64,000 nt of DNA from Episyrphus balteatus (lineage: Eukaryota > Arthropoda > Insecta > Diptera > Syrphidae): the NCBI RefSeq assembly GCF_945859705.1, contig NC_079134.1, positions 46,120,402 to 46,184,401 on the forward strand. Direction: 5' to 3'. The position numbers and the translations under genes were made by a program. Within the stretch, counting starts at the first letter, position 1, and each line of letters begins with the position of its first letter. Under the pieces are notes generated by a model. It worked only from the letters and a program-made list of their open reading frames with translations, did not search any database and was not told the DNA's origin. Positions 33,733-44,699 of the stretch are shown here, in pieces.

Positions 33733-35175
33733 GAATCAAGGGGCACGGTAGTGCCCAGCCAAGTTCTCTAGCAACTTTGGCACTACACCCTTATTTACAG
33801 GAAACAACTCAGGCCATTTTCGACCCCCCTCTAACTTCCACACCAAAGATGCTAGAAATTTCAAACTCACTACATTTGTTGAGCTCGTAAAAACCAAACT
33901 CCTCACAAAATTTCAGCCTCCTACGATGAGTAGTTTCTGAGATATAGGGCTTCAAAAATCGTAAAAACCGTAACTGACTCACTGACTCACTGACTCACTG
34001 ACTCACTGACAGATCATCAAAATTATGGAGAACTTCCCGATATCGTAGAAACTTGAAATTTTACACGGTGATAGGACTTGTGGTGGAAAAAATCGAAAAT
34101 TTGAGATTTTCAATTCAGGGGGCGTGGCATCCGCCCATTTCCGCTGAATTTTCATCATATATTATAGAGCACTTCTGATTATCGTAGAATCTTGAAATTT
34201 GGTAGAATAGTAGAGCTGGTAGTTCATACAAAGGAAAAAATTTAAAACTTGAGAATTTCAGCCAGGGGGCGTGGCAACCGCCCATTTCCGCTGAATTTTC
34301 ATAAATTATTATAGAGCACTTCTGAATGTCGTAGAATCTTGAAATTTGGTAGAATAGTAGAGCTGGTAGTTAATACAAAGGAACAAATTTAAAACTTGAG
34401 AATTTCAGCCAGGGGGCGTGGCAACCGCCCATTTCCGCTGAATTTTCATAAATTATTATAGAGCACTTCTGATTGTCGTAGAATCTTGAAATTTGGTAGA
34501 ATGGTAGAGCTGGTAGTTTATACAAAGGAAAAAATTTAAAATTTGAGAATTTCAGCCAGGGGGCGTGGCAACCGCCCATTTCCGCTGAATTTTCATAAAT
34601 TATTATAGAGCACTTCTGATTGTCGTAGAATCTTGAAATTTGGTAGAATAGTAGAGCTGCTAGTTTATACAAAGGAATAAATTTAAAATTTGAGAATTTC
34701 AGCCAGGGGGCGTGGCAACCGCCCATTTCCGCTGAATTTTCATAAATTATTATAGAGCACTTCTGATTGTCGTAGAATCTTGAAATTTGGTAGAATAGTA
34801 GAGCTGGTAGTTCATACAAAGGAAAAAATTTAAAACTTGAGAATTTCAGCCAGGGGGCGTGGCAACCGCCCATTTCCGCTGAGTTTTCATAAATTATTAT
34901 AGAGCACTTCTGATTGTCGTAGAATCTTGAAATTTGGTAGAATGGTAGAGCTGGTAGTTTATACAAAGGAAAAAATTTTAAATTTGAGAATTTCAGCCAG
35001 GGGGCGTGGCAACCGGCACTCCCGCTGAATTTTCATCAAATATTATAGAGCACTTCTGATTGTCGTAGAATCTTGAAATTTGGTAGAATGGTGGAGCTGG
35101 TAGTTTACACAAAGGAAAAAATTTAAAGTTTGAGAATTTCACCCATTTTCACTGAATTTTCATCAAATATAGAGA
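33733..35175 (+). mobile_element. DINE/Helentron-like repeat with internal tandem array
   Basis: The left part (GGGGCACGGTAGTGCCCAGC, CAAGTTCTC, TTGGCAC, then a CTCACTGA microsatellite at 33968-34009) has the layout of insect DINE-type Helentrons. Then come seven units of 146-148 bp starting at GGGGGCGTGGCA positions 34118, 34264, 34412, 34559, 34706, 34853 and 35000, with a degenerate eighth. The central five units are nearly identical. A second 5' fragment of the same family is at 56022-56160. It encodes no protein; the autonomous partner would supply Rep/Helicase. Confidence 0.75.
34118..35145 (+). repeat. 147-bp tandem repeat array, seven units
   Basis: The unit contains GGGGGCGTGGCAACCGCCCA, TTTCCGCTGAATTTTCAT, TATTATAGAGCACTTCTGAT and GTAGAATCTTGAAATTTGGT. 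Spacing is 146, 148, 147, 147, 147 and 147 bp. Because 147 is divisible by three, the minus strand shows a 198-codon frame of 49-residue repeats; this is a by-product. GGGCG...CGCCC within each unit forms a small hairpin. Confidence 0.9.
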
Positions 35176-35529
35176 TTTTATATTCTACAGCCATACCTTG
35201 CAAAAAGTAGTGAAATCACAACAAAAACATTACTGTTAAAAAAAGAGCCAAGTTCTCTTATATTGAAATTATGCTGGCACAAAAAGTACTGAGATGTAAG
35301 ATCTAAATATTTCTTGAATAGTCAGACTAAAATGATATTTCACTTGATTTCCAAGATGATTATATGGCAACATGGCGACATAGCGATATTGCGACAAAGC
35401 GGCATAGCGTCTAAGACAATAGGTATTATAATAGCTTCACAAATTTTAATTTCTGAAATCATGTATCTTCCCTGGGATCGGGTCGTTATTCTGTATTCCA
35501 AAAATCTGTATGAACTTAAGTCTTTGGCC

Positions 35530-35919
35530 CAGTGTTGCCAGAATATTTTAGAGGCAAGGAGCCGAATTTTGAAAAATCTTGGAGTCAAAAATAGCCGCCT
35601 TCAAAAATGGTAAAAAAAATAAAAATACAATTTGTTTTTGGTATGATTTTTTGTATTTGTTTTTAATTTTCTATAAAATTATTTGTTTTTATTTTGTTGA
35701 TACATTTTTGTTTTCATGCTCATTGACGCGGAGTAAAGTTAAATTTGTAATACATAAAAATGAAAAATATGAGCAAATTGGTTGTCCCTGTTCACATTCC
35801 GGATGGATTTTCGGTGTAAAATGCTCTTATTTTGATAAGCTGAAAATCAATATTTTAAGGAGCGGGTGACATGTTCAAGGAGCCTGTTTGGCGATAAATA
35901 GCCGGCTCTGGCAACACTG
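35530..35919. mobile_element. hAT MITE with perfect 8-bp target duplication
   Basis: Ends CAGTGTTGCCAGA and TCTGGCAACACTG are inverted. The 8-bp direct repeat CTTTGGCC is at 35522-35529 and 35920-35927, exact. This end sequence and duplication length define the hAT superfamily. The 390-bp interior has no transposase; a 96-codon frame at 35579-35869 runs through it but resembles nothing and is AT-driven. Confidence 0.9.
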
Positions 35920-35939
35920 CTTTGGCCGTTATTCCGAGT

Positions 35940-36250
35940 GTCGTTTGTCAATCGATAGACGACTTTTAACGATATTCGATCATCGAAAATAACTTTTGGT
36001 ATTGTGAATCTTTATCGATAGACAACTTTTGTCGAAAATCGATAATCGAAAATGAATTTCGTTGTCGTGAAGTTCTGTTATGAACGAAATTTTTTGTTTT
36101 ATCGTTCGATCTTTTTCGTTTACAATTTTTCAATCGACTCAAATCAAGTTCATAATTTAAAATAGCAAATATATTTGTGAAGAGAGATACACAATATCAT
36201 AATAGATACTTATCGATTCCATCGATTTTTATCGCATCGAAAGTTGAACG
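35940..36250. promoter_or_regulatory. Cluster of CGATA/TATCG motifs
   Basis: Eight CGATA or TATCG pentamers lie in about 300 bp (for example ATCGATAGAC at 35951, TTTATCGATAGAC at 36011, AATCGATAATCG at 36038, CTTATCGATT at 36210). In Drosophila such clusters bind the boundary factor BEAF-32 or DREF. Function here is inference only; simple repetition of an AT-rich motif is the alternative. Confidence 0.3.
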
Positions 36251-36416
36251 ACACTTGCAATAATTGCCTTTATCTGAATTAAAAAATTCCAGTATGAACA
36301 TAATTTTGTATTCCATTAATCTGCTTTTCTATAATTCTGTATTCCAAAATTCTGTAAACCCAAAATTCTGTTTTTCAAAATTCTGCATATAATTTAAAGA
36401 ATTTTTGAATACATAA

Positions 36417-37368
36417 CACTGGTCTACGAGGTTTTTGCCACAAGAACCAAAATATACTTATCTAGTATTTTTCGGGGTGCTGAATCCGAATCTGAAGTCA
36501 GAAAACTTTGATTGGCCTTCGTTTTTAAAATATTACCGTTAGAAAATGTCAAAAAACGTAATTTTGCCTGTTTTCGAGGTTCTGTTTTTATATGCGGTAA
36601 TTCATTACAAACAAATTTGTAACGGTTATTATAAGAACAGACATTCTTCTTTCAAAAACTGTTTAAATTTTCCCGATATCTCTTTTATTGCCCGAAATAT
36701 TTAAAATTAAAGTAGTGGTCTTTGATTCAGAAACAACCCTGGCCAACCAAATTAAACTTTTTTTGCCACAAGAATCAAAATATACTTTTCTGAAGGTTTT
36801 TGGGTTGCTGAACTCGAATCCACAATCAGAAAAATTCTATTAGCCTTCGTTCTTGAAATATTACCGTTATAAAATGCAAAAAAAGGATTTTTTTATAACG
36901 GTTATATTTCAAGAACGGAGGCTAATAGAATTTTTCCGATTGCAGATTTGAGTTTAGCAGCTCGAAAACCTTGTGAAAAGTATATTTTCGTTCTTGTGGC
37001 AAAAATTCTGTGACCAGTGACTTGAACTTTAGATTAAGTTTAGTTTCTCTTTGGCTTATTAAATGAAACTTAAGATATCTCGAGCAATAAAAGGGATATC
37101 GGGAAAATTTAAACAGTTTTTGAAAGAAGAATATCATTTCTTATAATAACCGTTACAAATTTGTTTGTAATGAATTACCCCACATAAAAACAGAACCTCG
37201 AAAACAGCCAAAATGACGTTTTTTAGCATTTTATAACAGAAATATTTCAAAAACGGAGGCTAATCAAATTTTTCTGACTTCAGATTCGGGTTCAGCACCC
37301 CAAAAACTACTAGAAAAGTATATTTTGGTTCTTGTGGCAAAAAAAAAGTTAAATTTTGTTGACCAGTG
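36417..37368. mobile_element. TWA-flanked foldback family, copy 2 (full two-tier form)
   Basis: Ends CACTGGTCTACGAGG and TTGTTGACCAGTG are flanked by TAA (36414-36416, 37369-37371). The order is outer left arm (36417-36735), inner left arm (GGCCAACC..GCCACAAGAATC, from about 36740), a short centre near 36880, inner right arm (ending CTGTGACCAGTGACTT, about 37019), outer right arm. Inner and outer arms share the GCCACAAGAA(C/T)C block, so four related arms are stacked symmetrically. No coding content. Confidence 0.8.
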
Positions 37369-37371
37369 TAA

Positions 37372-38192
37372 TTTTTATTTACAGAATTTTAGAATATAGA
37401 ATTAAGAATTTACAGAATTTTGGAATGTACAAAACTTTGGAATCCGAATTTTGCCACAAACAGAATTTTGACCCCAACCCGTCTTCCCTCCATTAAAAAA
37501 TTCAAAATTTTACAAAAGAAAACAACTGAATGATTTTTTTTTTTTTTGTTATATTTCACCTACAAAAACATTTTTCCATTTTACAATATGTATAAAAATA
37601 AAAAGAATTTAACACATATATTCTCTCTATTGCACACTTATTATTATATAAAAAAATATCAAATTTTGTGTGCACACAATTTTTAAATTGTGTACCTGTG
37701 TGGCTTGTAAATTTTACCAGTTAAAAATTCTTTTATTTTCAACATCAATTATTATTTTTATTGTTACATTTTTTTCTTTATAATAATTTATTTATATAAT
37801 ATATTATATATAATAGGTATATAAGTTAAAATTTTATGTTTGTTTTTTTGTTTTACTTTGTTCGTGTATACAAAACCAGCCTTTTTCATTGTTGGTTTTA
37901 GTAGATTTTTTTGTATTTTTATAATAATCTTTTTTCAAAGCGGTTTTTTTTTTTTAGTAAATTTTATAAATTATTTTATATAAATTCTTAATTTTAATAC
38001 AAATTTTGAATTTTTTTAAATTACATTTATATGTTTTTTATGTCTTTGTGTATATAGCTTTATTTGCACCAAAATTTGCAAAAAAAAATGTACTTAAACA
38101 CTAAAGAAAAAAAATTAAAAACAACAAGATGATAGAAAAAAGAATACACATAAGGAAAAAAATGATAAAAAATATCAAAATTTAGACATTTC
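37372..38192. other. Downstream region of the ABCG gene, probable 3' UTR
   Basis: Very AT-rich. On the minus strand a candidate poly(A) signal AATAAA lies at 38064-38059, about 130 nt after the ABCG stop codon; more are present further downstream. No other gene seen. Confidence 0.4.
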
Positions 38193-38693
38193 TTATCGTG
38201 CTGTCTTCAACTTCCATCGCAGGAATAGATACGCTGAAATTCTCAGCACAATGAATATTACAACTAAGGCAATAATATCGAGTTTGAAATCGGCGTTGGT
38301 CATGTCCAATTCTTCGAGAGTGGTAAGTGGCGACTTAAAGTGGCAATAAGTTTGGTGGCATTTGAGTTTTTCACGACCATATCCATAAGTGGCCAGAGCT
38401 GTTCCTTCGAAACCGTAACGGATGTAAGAGAGATATGTCATCCAGCGAAGATACACAGGTATCGCATCGAAGGAGACAAAGAATCCGGAGAAAAGCAGGA
38501 ACGGCACGGACATTACTGGAGCTAAGAAAACACCATTTTGAACGTTCATGGCTGCACCGACAACCAAACCAACACTTTGAGCTACGAATGATATGAGGAG
38601 ACAAGCGGATAGGAACATTGTGAACCTCCATAGTTCCCATGGCTGTGAGGTGAAGTAGTAAACTAATGATACGTAGATTATACAAAATACAGC
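38193..38693 (-). CDS. ABCG1/4-type half transporter, last exon
   Basis: This 501-nt exon encodes the last 166 residues, from AVFCIIYVSLVYYFTSQPWE to KLKTAR and stop. It contains transmembrane helices 3 or 4 to 6, the conserved SVPFLLFSGFFV segment and YIRYGFEGTALATYGYGRE, followed by an extracellular loop with two cysteines (KCHQTYCHF), which in ABCG proteins supports dimer contacts. The end of the family member ABCG1 has the same layout (cysteine pair, ELD motif, final helix, basic tail). The acceptor TTTCAAG precedes 38693 and the phase is 0. ABCG half transporters dimerise to export sterols or other lipids; the substrate here is unknown. Which insect ABCG paralogue this is cannot be fixed by eye. 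Confidence 0.95.
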   Translation of the reverse strand, partial: AVFCIIYVSLVYYFTSQPWELWRFTMFLSACLLISFVAQSVGLVVGAAMNVQNGVFLAPVMSVPFLLFSGFFVSFDAIPVYLRWMTYLSYIRYGFEGTALATYGYGREKLKCHQTYCHFKSPLTTLEELDMTNADFKLDIIALVVIFIVLRISAYLFLRWKLKTAR

Positions 38694-38757
38694 CTTGAAA
38701 TTAAAAAAAAAAGAAGATTAGTTTTTTTATTTTATGAAAGTTATATTAATTTTTTAC

Positions 38758-38858
38758 CTGGAATGGTATATCGGAAACGGTTATTGCCAAATAATACGAT
38801 TTTAGAGAGTACCAACGGTTAAAGTTTTCTTTCAATAGCACGGGCATCTCAAGAGGGA
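38758..38858 (-). CDS. ABCG transporter, penultimate exon
   Basis: The 101-nt exon reads (S)FPLEMPVLLKENFNRWYS, then LKSYYLAITVSDIPFQ. This is the FPxExxVxxxExxxxxYS coupling motif that lies between transmembrane helices 2 and 3 in ABCG proteins. The 64-nt intron to the last exon (38694-38757) has GT..AG ends. The intron on the 5' side, 38859-46744, is 7.9 kb and filled with transposable elements. Phase matches: one base comes from the previous exon (TCA T|TC). Confidence 0.95.
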
Positions 38859-39639
38859 CTGAAAAAATACAAAATTATTTTTATTAAAAAATAATTATTT
38901 GAATTATGCAATTATTTGGTTCTGAAAAAAATGTATTGTCAATAAGTTTTATAACAACTACAATGTGAGCGTTTTAACTGAAATTCGAAAAGTAATCCTT
39001 TCGAAAAGCACACAAATCTAAACGGTCTTGATTATCACGAGGTTTTAATTTTGTAGTGAATTGAAGAAGGAAATTTAAGGGTGAAGTAGATTTTAGTTTT
39101 GTTTTCGAAAAATGAATTGAATATTCTATATTCTGTGCAGAAAGCTGAATGTCTTCTTAATTATTATTATAGTTACTTTTTTAACACGATTGATTCTTAT
39201 AGACTTTACAATCGCTTTTCTAGTGCTATGTCTTTTTTAGCATTCCTTTTCAACAAAAAATTTGCCTAACTAATATTCACAATCCGGCATATCTTTGGTT
39301 CCTGGTTTGGTTTTGGTTAACTTAGTTCATAAAAGGCAAAAAACAAACATCTCAAATGAATTTGAGCTCCAAAAAGGTGTATGCTACTTGCTATGTATCT
39401 TTTATTTAGATTAAGTTTAAGAAAAACTATTACAAAATCGTTAGAGTCGTTTTCTTAAGAAAAAAATTTTAATTAATATTTAAAAAAAATCAAAATAAAG
39501 TCGGAAAGTCATTTTTTATTAATTACTGTAAATCTTAACCCAAAATTCAATGTCCTGTTTTCGAAAGTTTGATTTTATCAAAAACAAAAAAATGTTCAAA
39601 TGCAGTTTCCGTGAAATTTCTCAAAAACCTTCCATTAAA

Positions 39640-40308
39640 GGCTATGTGAAGTTGGTACCCCCAAATGCTATTCTATTTTCAAACCTGACTGGTTCGATTG
39701 TCCAAGGTTAGCCTAATATTTTTTTTTTCTAAAGTAATACCGGAATTATTTCTTTTTTATAATATTTTTTTTTTTACTTAGCGTAAAAATTGTTGGTTTT
39801 CAATGTGGTTCGTTTGCCCAACATTAGCCAGGGATAGCCCAACCTTTTTTTCTTTATTCCACCATTTTTTCAAAAGATACAATACAAAACTTTTTTTTAT
39901 CAGAAGCCGAAAAAATAAAAATGTGTGAAAGAATCGCTAGTTTAAAACCTTGGTTTGTTTGCCCAAATTTAGCACAGGAGAGTCCAATTTTTATTTTTGC
40001 TATCCTACCTTTGGTTTATTCACCTCAAACAATATAATAGTACCTTTACACCACAGTGACCTTTAAACTAAAGGTAGGATAGAAAAAAATAAAAGTTGGG
40101 TTATCCTGGGCTAACGTTGGGAGAACGATCCCCAATTTTTACACTGAATAAAAAAATTTTTTTTTGTGATTTTTGAGCTAAAATTGTTTCGTTATAATTT
40201 TAGAACTAAGGTTTGACTGTTGAAAAAAAAACTTGGGCTACCCTGAGCTAACCTTGGGCAATTGAACCGAAAAAAATTAGCATTTGGGGATGCCAACTTC
40301 ACATCGCC
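39640..40308. mobile_element. Foldback element with recurrent GGCTAACC motifs
   Basis: GGCTATGTGAAGTTGGTACC at the left faces GCCAACTTCACATCGCC at the right. Inside, a motif of the form TTGCCCAA-xxTTAGC-xxAGGxxAGCCCAA occurs five times in alternating orientation (near 39700, 39815, 39960, 40100, 40235). About 670 bp, no open frame. Confidence 0.6.
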
Positions 40309-41686
40309 TCCATTGAACTATGTATGTACTATTTTGCTTCCCTATTATTGATTTTTTTTTTCAATTTAAAATTTGGTTAGTAGTTGGGAAAAATTATTCA
40401 ATCAAAACATTTTCTGTTCCGTACGCCAAATCAGTACAAATTAATTGACAGTTCAACAAAATTTTAATTATATATGTATATACTGTAATTTGGAGATCAT
40501 TTGTTTTCTTAAAATTTAAGACGAATTTATGTTCAATGAAATGGTTAAATAACAACTGTAAATCTGACAGACAATGTTTAAATCCTAAAAGACGTTCATT
40601 TAATTTGCACTCAAAAACAATTTAAATACATTTAAGTTATAATGTTAAAAAAATATATCTTAATCTTTCAATTGTTACTGCAATTAGTTGCACAACCATT
40701 GACATCAACAAAAATAAAATGCAAATGCCACACGTACTTGCTCTTGTATTTGTTTACCATTAAATATATAAAATAGGTCAATGTGTAAAATATATCCTTT
40801 AAAATATTATGAACTCTCTTCGGTAAGTTTTAAACAAAAATGTCAGAAACACATGAATTTTTTTCATTTTTATCGAAAAAATTACAATACATCGATTATT
40901 TTGTATGGGAGGATATTAGAAAAAAAAAATACAACTTTCAGAATTCCATACAAATCTTCTGTACCAAATTTGAACAGGTTTTTTTTTTGTATATCTCTGC
41001 AATCGTAATATTATATTCCTTCGTTCTGGAGTACTTCTATCACAAGTAAAAATAAAATACTCTTGTTTTTAGACATTTTACTCTAATATCCTTATAGGAA
41101 TGTTTTGTTAACAAAATAAACTTTTATTTTACTGTCTCAAAAAATACTTTATATGCATATAATATAAGGTAAATTATTTGTTTAAAGGAATGTCAGAAAT
41201 TAAAAAAAAAAAACGGAAGTAATAATAATTTTTGAAAAAGACATATTTCATCAAAAAATAGACCTCATCCAAAAATGAACAATGGATTTTTGTTATCAAA
41301 GTTTTTGAAAAAATTCACACAATTTAAGTAAGCCTTAACTACATTGACCTACCTAAAAAGTGAAAATTTTAAAAATCATTTTTTAATGATCTCCGGAAGT
41401 GAAAAAATTACAAAAATGATGCTGAAAGCTTATTTTTTTTTAGACTAAAAAAAAGCAATTTTTATACTCTTTTTTACAGACAAATGGCGCTAGTAAGAAA
41501 AAAATATTTTTACTTTTGTACTTTTGCAAAAGGTGGCCAATGTAGTTAAGGCTAATAAACAGTAAATAAATTTGAAAAGATATTTTTAAAATATAAAACT
41601 TCTACATATAGTACTATGTCATTTAATTTTTATTATGCAAAAAAAAATTATTTTTAAACCGTTCGAGATGTTTTTTTTTTTAATAA

Positions 41687-42846
41687 CACTGGTCTGCAAA
41701 ATTTAACTTTTTTTTTCTCCTTCAAATAATTTTTCGAAAGATTAGACTTTCCTGAATCTAAATCTGGTTTCAGAAAAATTCTATCAGGTACCAGTTTTGT
41801 AAAAATGATTTTTGAAAAATATGGGTAGTTTCTAAAAAATCACGCTTTTAGATTCATTTGAACTTGTATAAAATTAAAACTATTTGTCGAATTGAGCTCA
41901 AATTTAGAGGACTTATTCCTCATAATATGACATATCGATTGACACCAAATATGTAATTTTACATTAATGTTTACTCATATTTTAAAATACTGATTGACAA
42001 AAAAAGTAGAAATATCGAAATCCTTCACTTTTTAGTAAATCCTCTCATAGCCGTATTTAGGGGGGGGGGGGGGGGGGGGTTTGGGTGTTTAACCCCCCCC
42101 GAAATTTTTTTTCAGAAAATCAAAAGATACCTATATTATAAAAATATACAAGTCTAATATGTGCAGCACTAAATGATTTGTTTTTGTATTTTAGTGATTT
42201 GATTACCTACATGAAAATCTCCCTTAAAATCACTACCAATTTTGCATTGTTGCAGAAGCTGAAGCTGAAGTTTGTATAAAGGAAAACAAAAATTGTGTGG
42301 TCCATTACAAAGAGTTTTTATCTCTTTGACCATTTCCTTAAGCACTATGATAACACCTTAAAATGCTCTTTTAATAACCCTTTAAATACCACAAGTACTT
42401 ATGCAGGGTTTTTGGTACCGAGACTAAACTATGCTTTTTCAAAGGGTTTCGGTGGCCGAACTAGAATCCAAAGACGGACTTATTCGATCACATATCGTTT
42501 TTGAAATATTAGGTACCCTTAAATCTATTTAAATCTTTCAGACATCTTTTCTACTGTCCGAGATATCTTCAGTTGCTTATTACCCACTTTTGTTCTATGT
42601 TAACCTTAAATCCAGTATGTAAGCGAAAATAAATGTATCGATTTATTCAGAGACTGTAGTACCTACCAACGCTAGGAAATAACCTCGAAAACTGGTAAAA
42701 AGCGGGATTTTCGATTTTCTAACGGGAATATCTCAAAGACGCGATGTGATAGAATTTTTCTGAGTTCGGATTCGAGCTCAGCACATAAAAAACCTTTAGA
42801 AAAGTATATCTTGGTTTCTGTAACAAAAACCTTGTTGGCCATACTC
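41687..42846. mobile_element. TWA-flanked foldback family, copy 4 (diverged, with G-tract insertion)
   Basis: Left end CACTGGTCTGCAAAATTTAA is preceded by TAA (41684-41686). The right end near 42825-42846 (CAAAAACCTTGTTGGCCATA) is decayed. At 42059-42090 a run of about 19 G faces a run of C, part of a separate repeat also seen at 17200. The interior retains AAGTATATCTTGGTTTCTGT near the right end. Confidence 0.55.
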
Positions 42847-43135
42847 AAAATAAAAAAAATGCGATTATACTTTTGCAATGGAAGAAAAATTTCTAAAAAT
42901 TATAAGAGAAAGTAACGGGACATTTGGTCTTCTCAATATTCTTGTTTTTTGATCCGCTTTAATAAAAAAATAGTAAAGTGTCGCTGCAATACTCGGTTTT
43001 ATATAAATAGCATTTTTATATGGTGCGATTATACTTTTGCAAAGCACTGTATTTACAACATTTCGTTATTCTTTTGTTTCAAATTATAAAATTAAACAAT
43101 TTCAGTTTATTGTTAAATTTCAAAGTGAAGTATAA

Positions 43136-43681
43136 CACTGGTCAACAAAATTAAACTTCTTTTTTTTTACAGAAACCAGGGTATACTTTTCTATAGGTTT
43201 TTTGTGTGCTGAGCTCGAAACCGAAGTCAGAAAAATTCGATCACATCACGTTTTTGAGATATTCCCGTTAGAAAATCGAAAATGCCGCTTTTTACTTTCT
43301 AAAAGAATTAAGTTTTGTCTCTCTAAATCCGTTTAAATCTTTTAAATATCTATTTTCTTCCTCGAGAAATCATAACTTGAAATCAAAGTGTTTGGGGCAT
43401 CTCATATTTATTTGCTTTTAATAGCAAATATCGAAAAGTTCTGTACCAATCGCTTTCAAATTTTGACACAATTCTTTTAGAAACTGTTACAAATTTAATT
43501 TAAAAAAAATAAGTAAACGCTAAAAAATAACTTTGAAAACTGGTAAAAATCGGCATTTTCGATTTTCTAACGGGAATATCTCCAAAACGTGATGTGATAG
43601 AATTTTTCTGACTTCATATTCGAGCTCAGCCTATAGAAAAGTATACCCTGGTTTCTGTAACAAAAACCTTGTTGAACAGTG
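43136..43681. mobile_element. TWA-flanked foldback family, copy 3
   Basis: CACTGGTCAACAAAATTAAA at the left and CTTGTTGAACAGTG at the right, both flanked by TAA (43133-43135, 43682-43684). Inner arms carry ACAGAAACCAGGGTATACTT and its inverse. 546 bp, single-tier form. Confidence 0.8.
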
Positions 43682-43967
43682 TAATTAGCTCATGTCAAAC
43701 AACTTGGATTATTTAAAATTTTGGTTTTTAAGTATTGCTAATTTCATTTAGAACTCAATAGATAGAATGTACCTGTCAATTTTCACCTTAATTAAGGAAA
43801 ATGTAAAATATCAACGCCCATTATATATATAAAAAGTCAAATATGTAAAAAAAAACCATAATAAAATATATTAAACAAAATTTGTACGTGTTTTGTAATT
43901 TTATATACTATTTTTCTATTTAGAAATATCTTATTTGTAATAAACCATTCGATAAACTGCCTTGTAA

Positions 43968-44557
43968 CACTTGAGATTTGTTTCTCCTAGGAACAAAAGT
44001 ATATTTTTCTTATAGTTTTTGATGTTTTGAGTTAGAATCCGAAGTCAAAAAAATTCTATCACGTCAGGATTTTAAGATATTTGCATTAAAGTATCACAAA
44101 ATCAAAAAAACTACTATATCTAAAAAACCAGAGCTGACCGAAATTTTTTGAGTTCGAATTCAAAATCAACACATTAAAGACAATTAGAAAAGTATACTTT
44201 TGTTCTAGGAAGAAAGATATATTAATTTTTAGAGATCAGTTTCTTTATGGTAAGATGTGCCAAACTTACTAAACTTACGATATCTCGGAGAAGAAAACAG
44301 ATATTGAGAAAATTGAAACTGAATTTGAAAGAAAAAAATAAGTTCTTTCATAAACCCTAACAATTTTAATTGAAAAAGATTACAATATGCCAAAATATTT
44401 CTTCGAAAACAGCAAAAAAATGGGTTTTTAAGATTTTCTAACAGGAATATCTAAAAAACGTGACGTGCTAGGTCAATTCTGAATTCGGAATCAGCATACA
44501 AAAATCCTTTAGAAAAGTATAGTTTTATTTAAAGGAGGATTTCCTTGCTGACCAGTG
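43968..44557. mobile_element. TWA-flanked foldback family, copy 5
   Basis: Left end CACTTGAGATTTG, right end CTTGCTGACCAGTG, TAA on both sides (43965-43967, 44558-44560). Shares the AAGTATATTTT and TTTTGTTCTAGGA(A/C) arm motifs. The most diverged copy with intact flanks. Confidence 0.7.
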
Positions 44558-44699
44558 TAATAAAAAACATCAAACTATTATAAAAAAAAAAAAATTGAAA
44601 TACCATTCTTAATAATAACTATCCGACGCATTAAAACAAAATTCAAAAAGTTCATCGGTCCGCCTTCAAAAAAAATGGTTTTTCAAACCAAAAATTTAA

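Noticed and set aside
34370..34966. 198-codon minus-strand open frame with four repeated segments of 49 residues
   Set aside because: It is produced by the 147-bp tandem repeat, whose length is a multiple of three; there is no start, splice or family support.
34118..35145. CRISPR-like array
   Set aside because: The repeat is continuous with no unique spacers, the unit is 147 bp, and the context is a eukaryotic mobile element.
38340..38685. Other frames over the last ABCG exon
   Set aside because: They are shadows of the membrane-domain coding frame.
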